From positions 248,001 to 312,000 of the forward strand of contig NZ_VWSF01000001.1 in assembly GCF_008629685.1 (NCBI RefSeq): a stretch of DNA of 64,000 nucleotides. The letters are read 5' to 3'. The notes below the pieces were generated by a model. It was not told the DNA's origin. It did no database searches and worked only from the letters and a program-made list of their open reading frames with translations. This DNA comes from Adhaeribacter rhizoryzae (GTDB taxonomy: Bacteria; Bacteroidota; Bacteroidia; Cytophagales; Hymenobacteraceae). The position numbers were made by a program, and so were the translations under genes. Of this stretch, positions 54,360 to 63,830 are shown piece after piece. Each line of letters opens with the position of its first letter. Position 1 is the stretch's first letter.

Positions 54360-55283
54360 AATAATGGAGTTTAAAAGGTAAGCGGTTGCAAGTAAATTAG
54401 CTGTTGCCGCAACCACATAGGCAACAGAAATAAATGAGAATAGCTATTACTGATGAGTAATCACCTGTTGCTTTAAAAAGCAAAGGCTTAAAACTTCTTT
54501 AATATTTTAAGAAAACTAAATAATGCAGGCTTGCCAGGAGGTTCTGGAACCCAATTAAATTTTTAAACGGAAGAAACAATCCTGAAAAAGTAATGTACTC
54601 GACAAAAGTCTATAGCCAGACCAGTTTGGTTGATTTTATATAAGCAGGAGAATTATCTCTGAAATATGTCTATCTGGATAAATCCTAATAATTGCCCTTA
54701 AAGTTAAGTTTTATACAACCGTATGCAAATTTATTTGGATAAATTTATGAACGCCCAGCTCTTTGCAGTCTCCTGCAGAAGACTGCAAACTATAAATGAA
54801 ACCGAAGGAACTCTGTTCCGGTAAATGACAGTAAAGCTCATTATATGCCAGCAGGTTATCAAATCCGGGACCCAAATAGCAACGTGATTCGTAGCAAAAC
54901 CTCCCGATTATATTTATTTAAGTGCCATAGATTAAAATGGCGGTAAAGGATTAATTTCGATAGCTTTCCTGTTAATTAACAGGAAACCGAAGATTTACCG
55001 GTTCCTAAAAAGTTTGCCTTTAGTCTGCGGAATACTACAAACAGAGGGGTCTTCCGCTTTTGCCCAAACGAATCCTTACAGGAGCAGAAGCCAGTTTCAT
55101 TAAGTTTATTGCCCATATCGCCTCCTCCATTTGAAATTACAGGCTATATGTTATCTTTAAGAATTAAGAATTATTGGGGCAAAGCACTTGATTAGATTTT
55201 AAAGTAATTTATTATGGGCGGGGCCGGAAAAAAGTACCTTTTTAAGGGAAATAATGTCATGAAAAACGTTATATTTTTACGCA
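54360..55283. other. 924-bp non-coding region with repeat fragments
   Basis: No gene is supported. It contains the upstream region of the NTF2-like gene with GTTGCCGCAAC at 54403-54413, a degenerate palindrome at 54762-54789 with a GGAAC-TCT-GTTCC tail, and a half-copy at 55024-55048, all of the family whose best copy is at 57138-57179. Confidence 0.55.
54403..54430. promoter_or_regulatory. Conserved palindrome upstream of NTF2-like gene 1
   Basis: GTTGCCGCAAC (54403-54413) is a perfect 11-bp palindrome, followed by GGCAAC (54420-54425), which again pairs with GTTGCC. The same block occurs upstream of paralog 2 at 60325-60347. It may be a shared operator or simply part of the duplicated segment. 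Confidence 0.45.
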
Positions 55284-57044
55284 ATGGTAAAACTAATAAG
55301 CCTGCTACTACTTTTTCTGACTCCTCTTTTAACCCGCGCAGCAGCAAACAAAAAGAGCCCAAATGTTATTGTTATTTTAACCGATGACCAGGGGTGGGGT
55401 GATTTAAGTATTAACGGCAACAAAAATCTACAAACGCCTAATATTGATTTGTTAGCAAAGCGGGGAGCCCGATTTAATTCTTTTTATGTAAGTCCGGTTT
55501 GCTCTCCTACCCGGGCGGAGTTACTTACTGGGCGCTATCATCCCCGTGCTGGCGTTTATAGTACCTCGGAGGGTGGCGAACGAATGAACTTGGGCGAAGT
55601 TACCATAGCCGAGGTTTTCAAAAAAGCAGGTTATGCCACGGCTGCTTTTGGTAAATGGCATAATGGCATGCAATATCCGTATCATCCTAACGCCCGCGGA
55701 TTTGAAGAGTTTTATGGGTTTTGCTCCGGCCATTGGGGTGATTATTTCAGCCCGATGTTAGAACACAACGGCAAAATTGTGCAGGGTAAGGGCTTTATCA
55801 TCGATGATTTAACAGATAAAGCACTGGCCTTTATCCAGACGAACCAGGCTAAACCTTTCTTCCTGTATGTGCCTTACAATACGCCGCATTCTCCAATGCA
55901 GGTACCAACTAAGTGGTGGGAAAAATTCAAAAATAAAGAACTTACCATGCGGGCCGATAAGCGGGCGGGTGAAGAAGATGATAATTTTACCCGGGCAGCA
56001 CTGGCGTTGTGCGAAAATATCGACTTGAATGTGGGTCGTATCCAGGATAAACTTCAGAAACTAAATTTAGATAAAGAAACCATCGTTGTTTATCTACACG
56101 ACAATGGCCCTAACAGTTTCCGCTGGAACGGTGGCATGAAAGGACGTAAAGGCTCCACCGATGAAGGCGGTATAAAATCACCCCTCCTGATTCAGTGGTC
56201 AGGTAAAATTGCTCCGGGTTCCCAAATAAACCAGATTGCCGGCGCTATTGATTTATTGCCGACCCTGGCCGACCTGGCCGAATTAAAATACCAGCTTCCA
56301 AAACCCATAGATGGCCGCAGCCTGAAACCGCTTTTGCTGAAACCTTCCCAGGCGTGGCCAGACCGCCTGCTTTTCGCTCACTGGGCTGGCCGGGTAAGTG
56401 TTAGGAACCAGCGATTCCGTTTAGACCACGAAGGTAAATTGTTTGATATAAATAACGACCCCCAGCAACTAAGTGATGTTTCGGCCCAGGAACCAGAAAT
56501 AACTCATCGGTTAATTAAAGCCGTGGAAGATTGGAAATCTGAAGTGTTGAAAGGTATAGCAGCGGATAACCGGCCGTTTCCGGTAGGGCATGCAAATTTC
56601 TTATACACCCAATTACCGGCCCGCGATGGCGAACCCCATGGTGCCATTGTAAGGTCTAGCATACACCCCAACAGTTCCTTTTTTACTGGTTGGAAAAGCC
56701 CGAATGATAGCATTACCTGGAATGTGGATGTGCTAACTACTGGCAATTACCAGGTTGAAGTTTATTATACCTGTCCGGTAAAAGATGTGGGCGCTACCCT
56801 ACGGTTGTCCTTGGGCTCAAATCAATTGAAATTTAAAATTAATCAAGCCCATGATCCGCCCCTTAAAGGCCGTGAATATGACCGGGTTGAACGAACAGAA
56901 TCGTACGAAAAAGATTTCAAACCATTAAAAGCGGGTATTATTCATTTGGAGAAAGGCCTTGGTAAATTGTCCCTCCGGGCCCTGCATATACCAGGCTCAC
57001 AGGCGATTGATTTTAGGCTACTGATGCTTACCAAAGTAAATTAA
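55284..57044 (+). CDS. Secreted sulfatase (arylsulfatase A-like, S1 family)
   Basis: 586 residues, signal peptide LISLLLLFLTPLLTRAAA. Sulfatase signature VCSPTRAELLTGR: the C-x-P-x-R motif in which Cys is matured to formylglycine. Metal site residues appear in VILTDDQGWGDLS and VYLHDNGPNSFRWNGG. After the catalytic domain (to about 420) comes a beta-rich C-terminal module (about 460-586) resembling a carbohydrate-binding domain. Faces a family 8 polysaccharide lyase gene, suggesting joint breakdown of a sulfated glycosaminoglycan; inferred. Needs an anaerobic or FGE-type maturase encoded elsewhere. Confidence 0.93.
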   Translation: MVKLISLLLLFLTPLLTRAAANKKSPNVIVILTDDQGWGDLSINGNKNLQTPNIDLLAKRGARFNSFYVSPVCSPTRAELLTGRYHPRAGVYSTSEGGERMNLGEVTIAEVFKKAGYATAAFGKWHNGMQYPYHPNARGFEEFYGFCSGHWGDYFSPMLEHNGKIVQGKGFIIDDLTDKALAFIQTNQAKPFFLYVPYNTPHSPMQVPTKWWEKFKNKELTMRADKRAGEEDDNFTRAALALCENIDLNVGRIQDKLQKLNLDKETIVVYLHDNGPNSFRWNGGMKGRKGSTDEGGIKSPLLIQWSGKIAPGSQINQIAGAIDLLPTLADLAELKYQLPKPIDGRSLKPLLLKPSQAWPDRLLFAHWAGRVSVRNQRFRLDHEGKLFDINNDPQQLSDVSAQEPEITHRLIKAVEDWKSEVLKGIAADNRPFPVGHANFLYTQLPARDGEPHGAIVRSSIHPNSSFFTGWKSPNDSITWNVDVLTTGNYQVEVYYTCPVKDVGATLRLSLGSNQLKFKINQAHDPPLKGREYDRVERTESYEKDFKPLKAGIIHLEKGLGKLSLRALHIPGSQAIDFRLLMLTKVN

Positions 57045-57137
57045 AAAGAAAGGAAAAACTGTTTTTACGAGTAGTAAAATAGATGCCGAATTTGGCTGGT
57101 TTTCCTTAAGGTATTCGTCTTTTGTAATTAGCAAGTC

Positions 57138-57179
57138 CCCGCTGTTTGCAGTCTCCCGCAGGAGACTGCAAACAGCGGG
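57138..57179. repeat. Perfect 19-bp palindrome between sulfatase and lyase
   Basis: Left arm 57138-57156 and right arm 57161-57179 are perfectly complementary, with the 4-nt loop CGCA. The next bases contain GGAACGCGGTTCC, a second small palindrome. It is the best copy of a local repeat family, with degenerate copies at 53880, 54762 and 55024. It lies between convergent genes and could be a bidirectional terminator. Confidence 0.88.
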
Positions 57180-57325
57180 AAACTAGAGGAACGCGGTTCC
57201 GGTAAATACCAGCAAAAGTTTCTACGAGAAATAAATCTTAGCATAATCTCCAAAAAATTGCTTCTGCTTCTAATCCCCACTATGGTGCGAAAGTTACTTC
57301 CGTGCCTTTCTCGAAAGCTAGGCTT

Positions 57326-59497
57326 CTAATCAAATTTAACTGTTACGCTCTTACCCGCAAAATCACCATCCGGCAAGTCTACTAAAATAGAGGTGCTGCC
57401 TTGTTCCGCATCGGGAAGGATGGTAAATGAATCGCCTTTAGCTTTGTGCGTACCGGACAAAGTTACCAAAACGCTTTTGAGTTTTCGGGAAGGGTCGGAG
57501 AGGGTTAGTTCCTGTACTTTGCCATTTTGCACTTTAAGCATGGCCATCCCTTGGCTTTCCAGGCTTACTTTTAAATTACTGGAAACTTTAGCTTCGCCGG
57601 CCTGATAAAAGGCCATTTGCGTAATACCTGATTTATTATTTTTGACGGCCTGTAACGCAGCCGTGTTGGCGATAACTTCGATTTGGCGGTTATTTTGGCT
57701 GGATGCTATAAAGGCTTGTTCGCTTACGGCCGGCACCACAATGTATTCGTAAGAGGCATTGCGGGGGCTTTTACCGTGGTCGAACCAGAGTTTAAATACC
57801 TCTTTACTAACTACTGCCTGCGAAATATTCTTCTGGTCGGTAATATCAGACCAGCGGCCTTGCTCCGCCTGGTTAGAGAGATGTACCGTGGTGGGAGCGG
57901 GTAAAATATAGCCAACTTTATCGTGGTACACGAGCTTTAAATCTTTTAGTTCGTGGTTGCCCGGCGGCAGCTTTTTAACCTGGTTATTTTGCATAATGGT
58001 TACGTCGCTGCGCATGAGGGCTTGATTAATGGTGGTGGCTATCGGCAGGTTGGGTTGCGATTTAATATCGGTGCCCAAACAAACGTATTCTTCATCAAAA
58101 AAGAACCAGGTTTTTTTAGCTTTTACCTGGTCGTGCGGGCTAATAAAATCAAAGGCTACGGCACCGTATAAGCCATCGGTTACGGCTCCTACAAAATCGG
58201 TGAGGCCATCTAGTTGAATATTTTCGGGGCCGTGCAGCTTGGGTTTTTGCATAATGGTGGTACCGGATATTTTTTGCCAGTCGTAAACGGGCCAGATGTT
58301 ATGGTACTCGTCGCCTTTCAGCATTAAATAATTGGTGCCATCGGCGCGGTGGTGGGTGGTTTTACCGGGCCCGTTGTAAGGCTCTTCCATGTTGCGGTTG
58401 CGCGTAGAAAACATGCGCACCGTGGTATAAAAAGTAGGCCGCTGAAACACGAAATGCTCGGTTTGCCAAAAGAATTTACTGAAAGACTGCGCCGGCTGGG
58501 CTTCACCTTTCCGGAGTTTCATAATTTCTTCGAGTTCCTTTTTACGGTAGTCGGTGCTGATTAATAACCTTTCGATTTCGGTTACGCTATGCGGCTTAAA
58601 AGGGCCTTCTTCCTGCGTAATACTCCGGTTTTTTACACTTACATCGGTGTAAATGCCATATACCATTTGCTTGTAAATACCCTCCAGGTAATAATCTACT
58701 AGTTGGTTAATTTTTTCTTTAGCGAAAGCGTATTGGGTATTCGCCACGTAATAAGACCAACTGCCAAATTCATTCGCGTATTTGCTATAGCCGTACGAAG
58801 TGGTATTATTTACCCGGTCTTCGCGGTGGTGAAAACTGTAGTCGCTTTGCATGCCGCGCTTACCGGTATTAAATTTTATTTCGCCCGCAATTATTTTAAT
58901 TACTTCGTCGAACCCGGCTTTATCGCTCACAAAAAGCATGTTTTTGGCCAAGATGCCGGCAATTACAATCCGGTCGCCGCTAGGCCGGGCTCCCGAGGCA
59001 TTCATGTTGGCCCGGCGAATAATGGGTTGGGCTTTCGCTACTAAATCTTTCGGTAATTCATCTCCGATTACCAGCATAAAATCGCCCAGATTGGTAGGCG
59101 TCGTTATTTGGCTATCGTGCCAGTTATCGCCCACAAAATCGTGGTCTACCCAATATTTTAAGGAGGCAATAATGCGTTCTTTTAATTTGCTATTTTTATA
59201 ATATTTCGATTTTTTGTTTTTATAGGCTTTTGCCAGATAGAGCAGATCAGATGTGTGAAATCGATGCGGAAAACCGGCCGTCCGGCTCAGGTCGGCATAA
59301 TTAATATTCTTAAAACTACCATCCGGATTCATGCGGTCCAGGATAGCGGCTACCCTGCTGGCTTCTATTTTGGTTTCCATTAATTCCGAAACTACTCTTC
59401 CTTTTATAAGCTGAAAATCGGTAGGCTTGGCGGCAGCGGGTAAGGTTAAAAACGTAACGAGTATAAGGGTAATTACTAGTTTGATGGTGGAAATCAT
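57326..59497 (-). CDS. Secreted polysaccharide lyase family 8 (chondroitin AC lyase-like)
   Basis: 723 residues with signal peptide LVITLILVTFLTLPAAAK. The first half is the alpha/alpha-toroid: MQSDYSFHHREDRVNNTTSY carries the Tyr and His expected at the active site of PL8 lyases. The central beta domain has GTNYLMLKGDEYHNIWPVYD, KISGTTIMQKPKLHG and AKKTWFFFDEEYVCLGTDI, all close to chondroitinase AC. The enzyme would cleave uronic-acid-containing glycosaminoglycans by beta-elimination. Pairs with the convergent sulfatase. The exact substrate (chondroitin, hyaluronan or xanthan-type) is not decided by sequence. Confidence 0.9.
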   Translation of the reverse strand: MISTIKLVITLILVTFLTLPAAAKPTDFQLIKGRVVSELMETKIEASRVAAILDRMNPDGSFKNINYADLSRTAGFPHRFHTSDLLYLAKAYKNKKSKYYKNSKLKERIIASLKYWVDHDFVGDNWHDSQITTPTNLGDFMLVIGDELPKDLVAKAQPIIRRANMNASGARPSGDRIVIAGILAKNMLFVSDKAGFDEVIKIIAGEIKFNTGKRGMQSDYSFHHREDRVNNTTSYGYSKYANEFGSWSYYVANTQYAFAKEKINQLVDYYLEGIYKQMVYGIYTDVSVKNRSITQEEGPFKPHSVTEIERLLISTDYRKKELEEIMKLRKGEAQPAQSFSKFFWQTEHFVFQRPTFYTTVRMFSTRNRNMEEPYNGPGKTTHHRADGTNYLMLKGDEYHNIWPVYDWQKISGTTIMQKPKLHGPENIQLDGLTDFVGAVTDGLYGAVAFDFISPHDQVKAKKTWFFFDEEYVCLGTDIKSQPNLPIATTINQALMRSDVTIMQNNQVKKLPPGNHELKDLKLVYHDKVGYILPAPTTVHLSNQAEQGRWSDITDQKNISQAVVSKEVFKLWFDHGKSPRNASYEYIVVPAVSEQAFIASSQNNRQIEVIANTAALQAVKNNKSGITQMAFYQAGEAKVSSNLKVSLESQGMAMLKVQNGKVQELTLSDPSRKLKSVLVTLSGTHKAKGDSFTILPDAEQGSTSILVDLPDGDFAGKSVTVKFD

Positions 59498-59741
59498 GGT
59501 TTAATAAATATGGCGCAAGTATGAAGGTAGACGCACGAAAGCCCTTTAGAAATCCGTAGCGTAGGAAGGTACAGAAAATATTAATTAAATACCAAACCTT
59601 AGAGGCTAACAAATTACCAATTTATTGGCAGTAATTTTTGGTTAAATCTGTTTTGGAACTAATAACTGAAGCATGTTACTGCTGCTAATTAAGCTATGTC
59701 TACTGTTTTAAACAGTTGTTAACTACATATTACTAAAATGC
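59498..59741. other. Upstream region of the lyase, no gene seen
   Basis: AT-rich region that should hold the lyase promoter. Nothing further recognised before the hairpin at 59742. Confidence 0.35.
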
Positions 59742-59773
59742 AGAAAGCCGTTTGCGGAAGCGAACGGCTTTCT
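59742..59773 (-). terminator. Hairpin downstream of NTF2-like gene 2
   Basis: AGAAAGCCGTTTGC (59742-59755) pairs with GCGAACGGCTTTCT (59760-59773), one wobble, loop GGAA. It lies 85 bp past the stop of the 59858-60280 gene. Its GCCGTTTGCG core recurs in the terminator at 60751. Confidence 0.75.
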
Positions 59774-59857
59774 GAAAGTATGTTTATTTAATTAAATAAT
59801 AATTGGTTTGTTAGTAAGCGCAAGCTTTAAACTTTATGGTAAGTTTTAAGGTGTAAA

Positions 59858-60280
59858 CTATAATGCCGCAACATTTGCTTTGTTTAAAGCTGCTACCACA
59901 GTGGCGGTATCTTCGTAAATCTGAAACCGGCTTACTTTACCATCCCGTAGTTGAAATAAATGTATCCAGTCAATAGCCAGTAGTTGCCCGGTAGCTTTTG
60001 CTTTGGCTTCATAATGGCCCAGCACCACAACTTTGTCGCCCTGCGGAATCATTTCCTGGGGTTGAAACGCGCTAAACTCAAAGTTAGCACCTACTTTACT
60101 GTAAAATTGTTTAACACCTTCCTTTCCTACATAGCGCCCGGCAATCGGACTCAAATCGGAAGGCCCGGGCACGATATACTCAACGTCTTCGGTATATTGT
60201 GGCATTAAATTTTCGAAGTCGCCGGATAAAAAAAGGCGGTATCCTTCCTGTACAACTTTAACATTGTCCTGTTCACTCAT
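59858..60280 (-). CDS. NTF2-like/SnoaL-like protein, paralog 2
   Basis: 140 residues, about 85% like the protein at 53937-54359 by eye (same length, same DLSPIAGRY and KVSRFQIYEDTATVV segments). Substitutions are mostly conservative (FSAFQPQEMIPQ against FSVFEPLEMIAQ). The duplication includes about 70 bp of upstream DNA. The two copies flank the sulfatase and lyase genes. Function unknown; a single-domain NTF2 fold that may bind a small ligand. Confidence 0.9.
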   Translation of the reverse strand: MSEQDNVKVVQEGYRLFLSGDFENLMPQYTEDVEYIVPGPSDLSPIAGRYVGKEGVKQFYSKVGANFEFSAFQPQEMIPQGDKVVVLGHYEAKAKATGQLLAIDWIHLFQLRDGKVSRFQIYEDTATVVAALNKANVAAL

Positions 60281-60750
60281 TATTGATAGGATTTATAGGG
60301 TAAGCGGTTGCAAGTAGACTAGCCGTTGCCGCAACCACATAGGCAACAGAAAAAATAAGCATATTTACTATTAATGAATATTTACTTTAAGCGTTAATAG
60401 GCGAAAGCTAAATACCTCTTTTGTATTCGGAAATAATAAAATATTGGCGCTCTGACCAGTATTGTAAGCCGCTTTAAGCTTAATTTTTAGAAACAGCTAC
60501 CCTGAAGGTTAGTATACTCTCAGAATGCTGCCTTTAAATTTGCCTGGTTGATTTTAGGTAATCCAGAAGAATATTTGCAGTATATGCTATCCGGAATAAT
60601 CCTAATAATTATTCTTAAAGTTAAGTTTAATATTGATGTGTGCAAATTTATTTAATTGAATTTGCGAGTATTTTATAAAATAAATATTGGTGCTGTTTGG
60701 CGCTAGCTGGTTGTTGTACCAAACTATAAGAACGCTAATTTAAAGCCAAT
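60281..60750. other. 526-bp gap upstream of NTF2-like gene 2
   Basis: No gene seen. The first 70 bp hold the conserved GTTGCCGCAAC palindrome (60325-60335). The rest is AT-rich and unremarkable. Confidence 0.45.
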
Positions 60751-60785
60751 AAAAAAGGCCGTTCACTTTCGCAAACGGCTTTTTA
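60751..60785 (-). terminator. Terminator of the S8-like peptidase gene
   Basis: GCCGTT (60758-60763) pairs with AACGGC (60774-60779), flanked by A6 on the left and T5 on the right. It is 22 bp past the peptidase stop (60807) on the minus strand and can work in both directions. Confidence 0.82.
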
Positions 60786-60806
60786 AATAATTCATTCGGC
60801 TATAAC

Positions 60807-63800
60807 TTAATTTACCATTAACCGCAGATTTTGCACTTCTTGGTGGGTTTTCAGGCGTAAAATATACAAGCCTTTGGCTCCTGTTTGGGGTTCCCACAAG
60901 GTTTCTACTACCTGACCGGCCCGGGCTTTACCTTGCTGTAGCGTTTTTACCAAACTGCCTTTTAAGTCGTATATCGCCAGCGAATAATCGCCATCCTGGC
61001 TTAGGGTAAGCGCAATATTGGCTTGCCCGGCTACTGGGTTAGGATAAGCTGTAAGGCTTGTTTTTTTAGTACTGTTATATTCTAAGTTAGCATCCGGTTG
61101 GCGGGCGGTTAAAACAGGTCCGGTTCCGCGTACTCCTACTTGTACGGTAAGGGTAGCCGTAGTACCCCTGGCATCGGTAACGGTTACGGTGTAAAAGCCT
61201 GGCGTAACCTGGGGTAAATCTTCCATCTCGCTGCCGGCATTCCAACGAACTTTATAAGGTGCTAAGCCCCCCATAATGGTTAAATCAATAGCACCATCGG
61301 GTTTACCCCAGGCAGAAGCATCGGTATGAGAGGCTCGTAAGGCAAGAGGCTGGCCTTTTACCGATACATAAACCGAGGTAGTTACGCTGGCTCCCGTGGC
61401 ATCGGTAACCGTTACGGTGTACAGGCCCGGCGTGGCGCGGGGTAAATCTTCTGAATCGACGCCGGCATTCCAGCGGTAGGTATAAGGTGCTACGCCGCCA
61501 ATAACCGTTAAATCTACGGAGCCATCGTTGGCACCAAAGCGGGAAGCGGGGTTGTGCGCGGTGTGCAAGGCCAAAGGATCGTTTTTAGCCGATACAAAAA
61601 CAGCGGTATAAGCGCTATTGCCGGCGGCATCGGTAACCCAAACTGTATAAAGTCCGCGGGTAACGCGGGGCAGATCTTCGGTAGTTACGCCGGCATTCCA
61701 TTTAAAGGTATAAGGCGCAACACCGCCTACTACCGATAGATCAATAGAACCATCCTGGGCGCCATAAGCCGATACGTTTTGGTGCGCAGAAGTTAAGGTT
61801 AATGGCGTACCGGTAACGCCTACCTGCACGGTGGTAGTAGCGGTGCAGCCCGTAGCATCGGTTACCCATACAATATATTGTCCGGGACTGGCTTTAGGTA
61901 AGTCTTCGGTAGTAGTGCCGGCATTCCAGCGGTAAGTATACGGGCCGGTACCGCCCTTAACCGTTAAATTTATTGCGCCTGCGCTATTGGGCGTAGCTTG
62001 TATTACCTGCGTGGTAAGCGAAATATTGCAACCATACGTACGGGTTGTTTCCAGGGCTTTGGTGGCCTGCACAAAGCCGTAACCCGTTTGGTAATCGAAA
62101 CCAAAATCGAAACCGGGCGTTAATGGGTCATCCATATCTGTGGCAGAACTAATTAAATTGGCGAGAATAGCCGCGGGGGCCAGGCTGTTGCGGCGGGTTT
62201 CCTGCATCAAGGCCGCTACTGCCGCTACATGGGGCGCGGCGGCCGAGGTGCCAAAAAAGTTAGGGAAAGCATCCGTATCTATGGTAATATCATCTCCGAA
62301 AAAAGTAGTGTTGGTGCCATCCGGACCTACTACTTCGGGCTTTTGCCGGATGTTGCTGTTGTTGAGCGGGAGGCGTGTACCGGTAAGCGTATAAATAACG
62401 GGCGTGCCGCCGGCCGAAGAAAAATTATTGATTACCGGGCGCGTTACGTTGGCGTTAAAAGATGGCGTATTAAACCAGGCGGAGGCACCTACCGCAATGG
62501 CGCTTTGCGCATTGGCATGGCCGTAAATGGTAGAACTCTTGGTGTTATGTTCCTTCGGGGTAGATACGCCAAAGTCTACCCATTTCATAATGCCGGGATT
62601 TGGTCCTTCAAATTTGGTGATCATAATTTCAATATCTATGGCTTGCTCAAAGGGGTTGGAAATGCCTACATATTCCAAGGGGTCGCGGCCAATATTATAT
62701 TCCAAAGAAGAAAGCTCCGGCAAGAATACACCATTATAGAAAACCAAAACATCTAAATCGGTGCGGGCACCGGTACCGCCGCTAACCGAATAAAAAGGAT
62801 CGTCCCACTGAAAAGGAATTTCGAAAGTACCGCCAGCCGGAATCCGGATTGTTTGGGTAATATCGCCGTTGCCAAAATCGTGGGCTTCGCCGTAATAACT
62901 ACTATCCAGTACAATAGCCCGGCCAGAGCTCCGGAAAGCAGCCTGGTACGATTGGCGGTTATTATTACCGGCGGCACTAAAGTAAGTGATGTTGTTTTTT
63001 ACGACTACATCTACCGCCTGGGCAATAATACCGTCCTGAAACATTGGCTCACCCGGATAAATAACATCATCGACAATAATGTTACAACCGGCTTGGGCCA
63101 AACGCAGAATGCCGACAGCAAAAGTTGCCTGCCCGCCCACTGCCGTATGAAAAGCAAGTTTGGCACCCGGAGCCACATCGTGGATTAATTCGGCCATACC
63201 CCTGCCTTCGTCGGTTTCATTGGGGGCATCCAGTAATATTTGCACATCGGCCGGCAAATCGCCGGTAGCAATGCCGTCTGCTGCGCCGGCCTTATCGGCG
63301 GCATACGAATCTGAAATTATGCCAATTTTAGAACCCGCGCCGGTAACATTAAATTGCTGACGGGCTTTGTCGGAGAACAAAGCCGCATCGCCTTGGGTAG
63401 TAACGGCACCGGTGGCGTGCTGCAATTTATACGCCGGCATTACCTTGTTCAGCGCTTTAACATTTTCTAGTTCGTCTATTTTGTCTATTGGGAAATAGCC
63501 TGAAACAATCCGCTTGTAATAAACGCCTTTTTGTAAGCCTAATTGCTGCAACTGGCGCAGCAATTCCTGGCCATCCGGTCCTTCAGCTACGGCATCAATG
63601 GCTACGTAACCATCCTCTACCTGGAGTAAATCTAATTTCTGCGGCTTAGTTGGGGCTTGCCGCGAACGGATACTAATGGGCGGATTAGCTAAATCGCGTA
63701 AAGCAGCCGCAGCTTTGTATTTTTCTTTATCTGAGGGTTTGGGCGTTTGCGCGAATCCTGTTTGTACCTGCAGGTTAAATAATCCAAATAAAAAGGCCGT

Positions 63801-63830
63801 AAAAGTTAGCCGGAGTAAATTGTGCTTCAT
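60807..63830 (-). CDS. Secreted S8-like serine peptidase with SprB repeats and T9SS sorting domain
   Basis: 1007 residues from ATG 63830, chosen because MKHNLLRLTFTAFLFGLFNL begins a signal peptide; an upstream ATG adds 36 unlikely residues. The catalytic-domain Asp is in KIGIISDSYAADKAG and the Ser in GTSAAAPHVAAVAALMQ. The usual HGTHVAG His position reads DEGRGMAELIHDVAPGA, so Glu seems to replace His (see findings). Four SprB-type repeats follow (VKGGTGPYTYRWNAG and three similar), each about 80 residues, then a type IX secretion C-terminal domain (LTAYPNPVAGQANIALT). Exported; substrate unknown. Confidence 0.92.
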   Translation of the reverse strand: MKHNLLRLTFTAFLFGLFNLQVQTGFAQTPKPSDKEKYKAAAALRDLANPPISIRSRQAPTKPQKLDLLQVEDGYVAIDAVAEGPDGQELLRQLQQLGLQKGVYYKRIVSGYFPIDKIDELENVKALNKVMPAYKLQHATGAVTTQGDAALFSDKARQQFNVTGAGSKIGIISDSYAADKAGAADGIATGDLPADVQILLDAPNETDEGRGMAELIHDVAPGAKLAFHTAVGGQATFAVGILRLAQAGCNIIVDDVIYPGEPMFQDGIIAQAVDVVVKNNITYFSAAGNNNRQSYQAAFRSSGRAIVLDSSYYGEAHDFGNGDITQTIRIPAGGTFEIPFQWDDPFYSVSGGTGARTDLDVLVFYNGVFLPELSSLEYNIGRDPLEYVGISNPFEQAIDIEIMITKFEGPNPGIMKWVDFGVSTPKEHNTKSSTIYGHANAQSAIAVGASAWFNTPSFNANVTRPVINNFSSAGGTPVIYTLTGTRLPLNNSNIRQKPEVVGPDGTNTTFFGDDITIDTDAFPNFFGTSAAAPHVAAVAALMQETRRNSLAPAAILANLISSATDMDDPLTPGFDFGFDYQTGYGFVQATKALETTRTYGCNISLTTQVIQATPNSAGAINLTVKGGTGPYTYRWNAGTTTEDLPKASPGQYIVWVTDATGCTATTTVQVGVTGTPLTLTSAHQNVSAYGAQDGSIDLSVVGGVAPYTFKWNAGVTTEDLPRVTRGLYTVWVTDAAGNSAYTAVFVSAKNDPLALHTAHNPASRFGANDGSVDLTVIGGVAPYTYRWNAGVDSEDLPRATPGLYTVTVTDATGASVTTSVYVSVKGQPLALRASHTDASAWGKPDGAIDLTIMGGLAPYKVRWNAGSEMEDLPQVTPGFYTVTVTDARGTTATLTVQVGVRGTGPVLTARQPDANLEYNSTKKTSLTAYPNPVAGQANIALTLSQDGDYSLAIYDLKGSLVKTLQQGKARAGQVVETLWEPQTGAKGLYILRLKTHQEVQNLRLMVN

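Noticed and set aside
54360-54416. 19-residue N-terminal extension of NTF2-like paralog 1
   Set aside because: The paralog starts at the equivalent Met and the extension overlaps the conserved upstream palindrome.
62229-62756. 175-aa open frame antisense to the S8-like peptidase
   Set aside because: It lies wholly opposite a well-supported gene and its sequence shows no family features; an antisense shadow of GC-rich codons.
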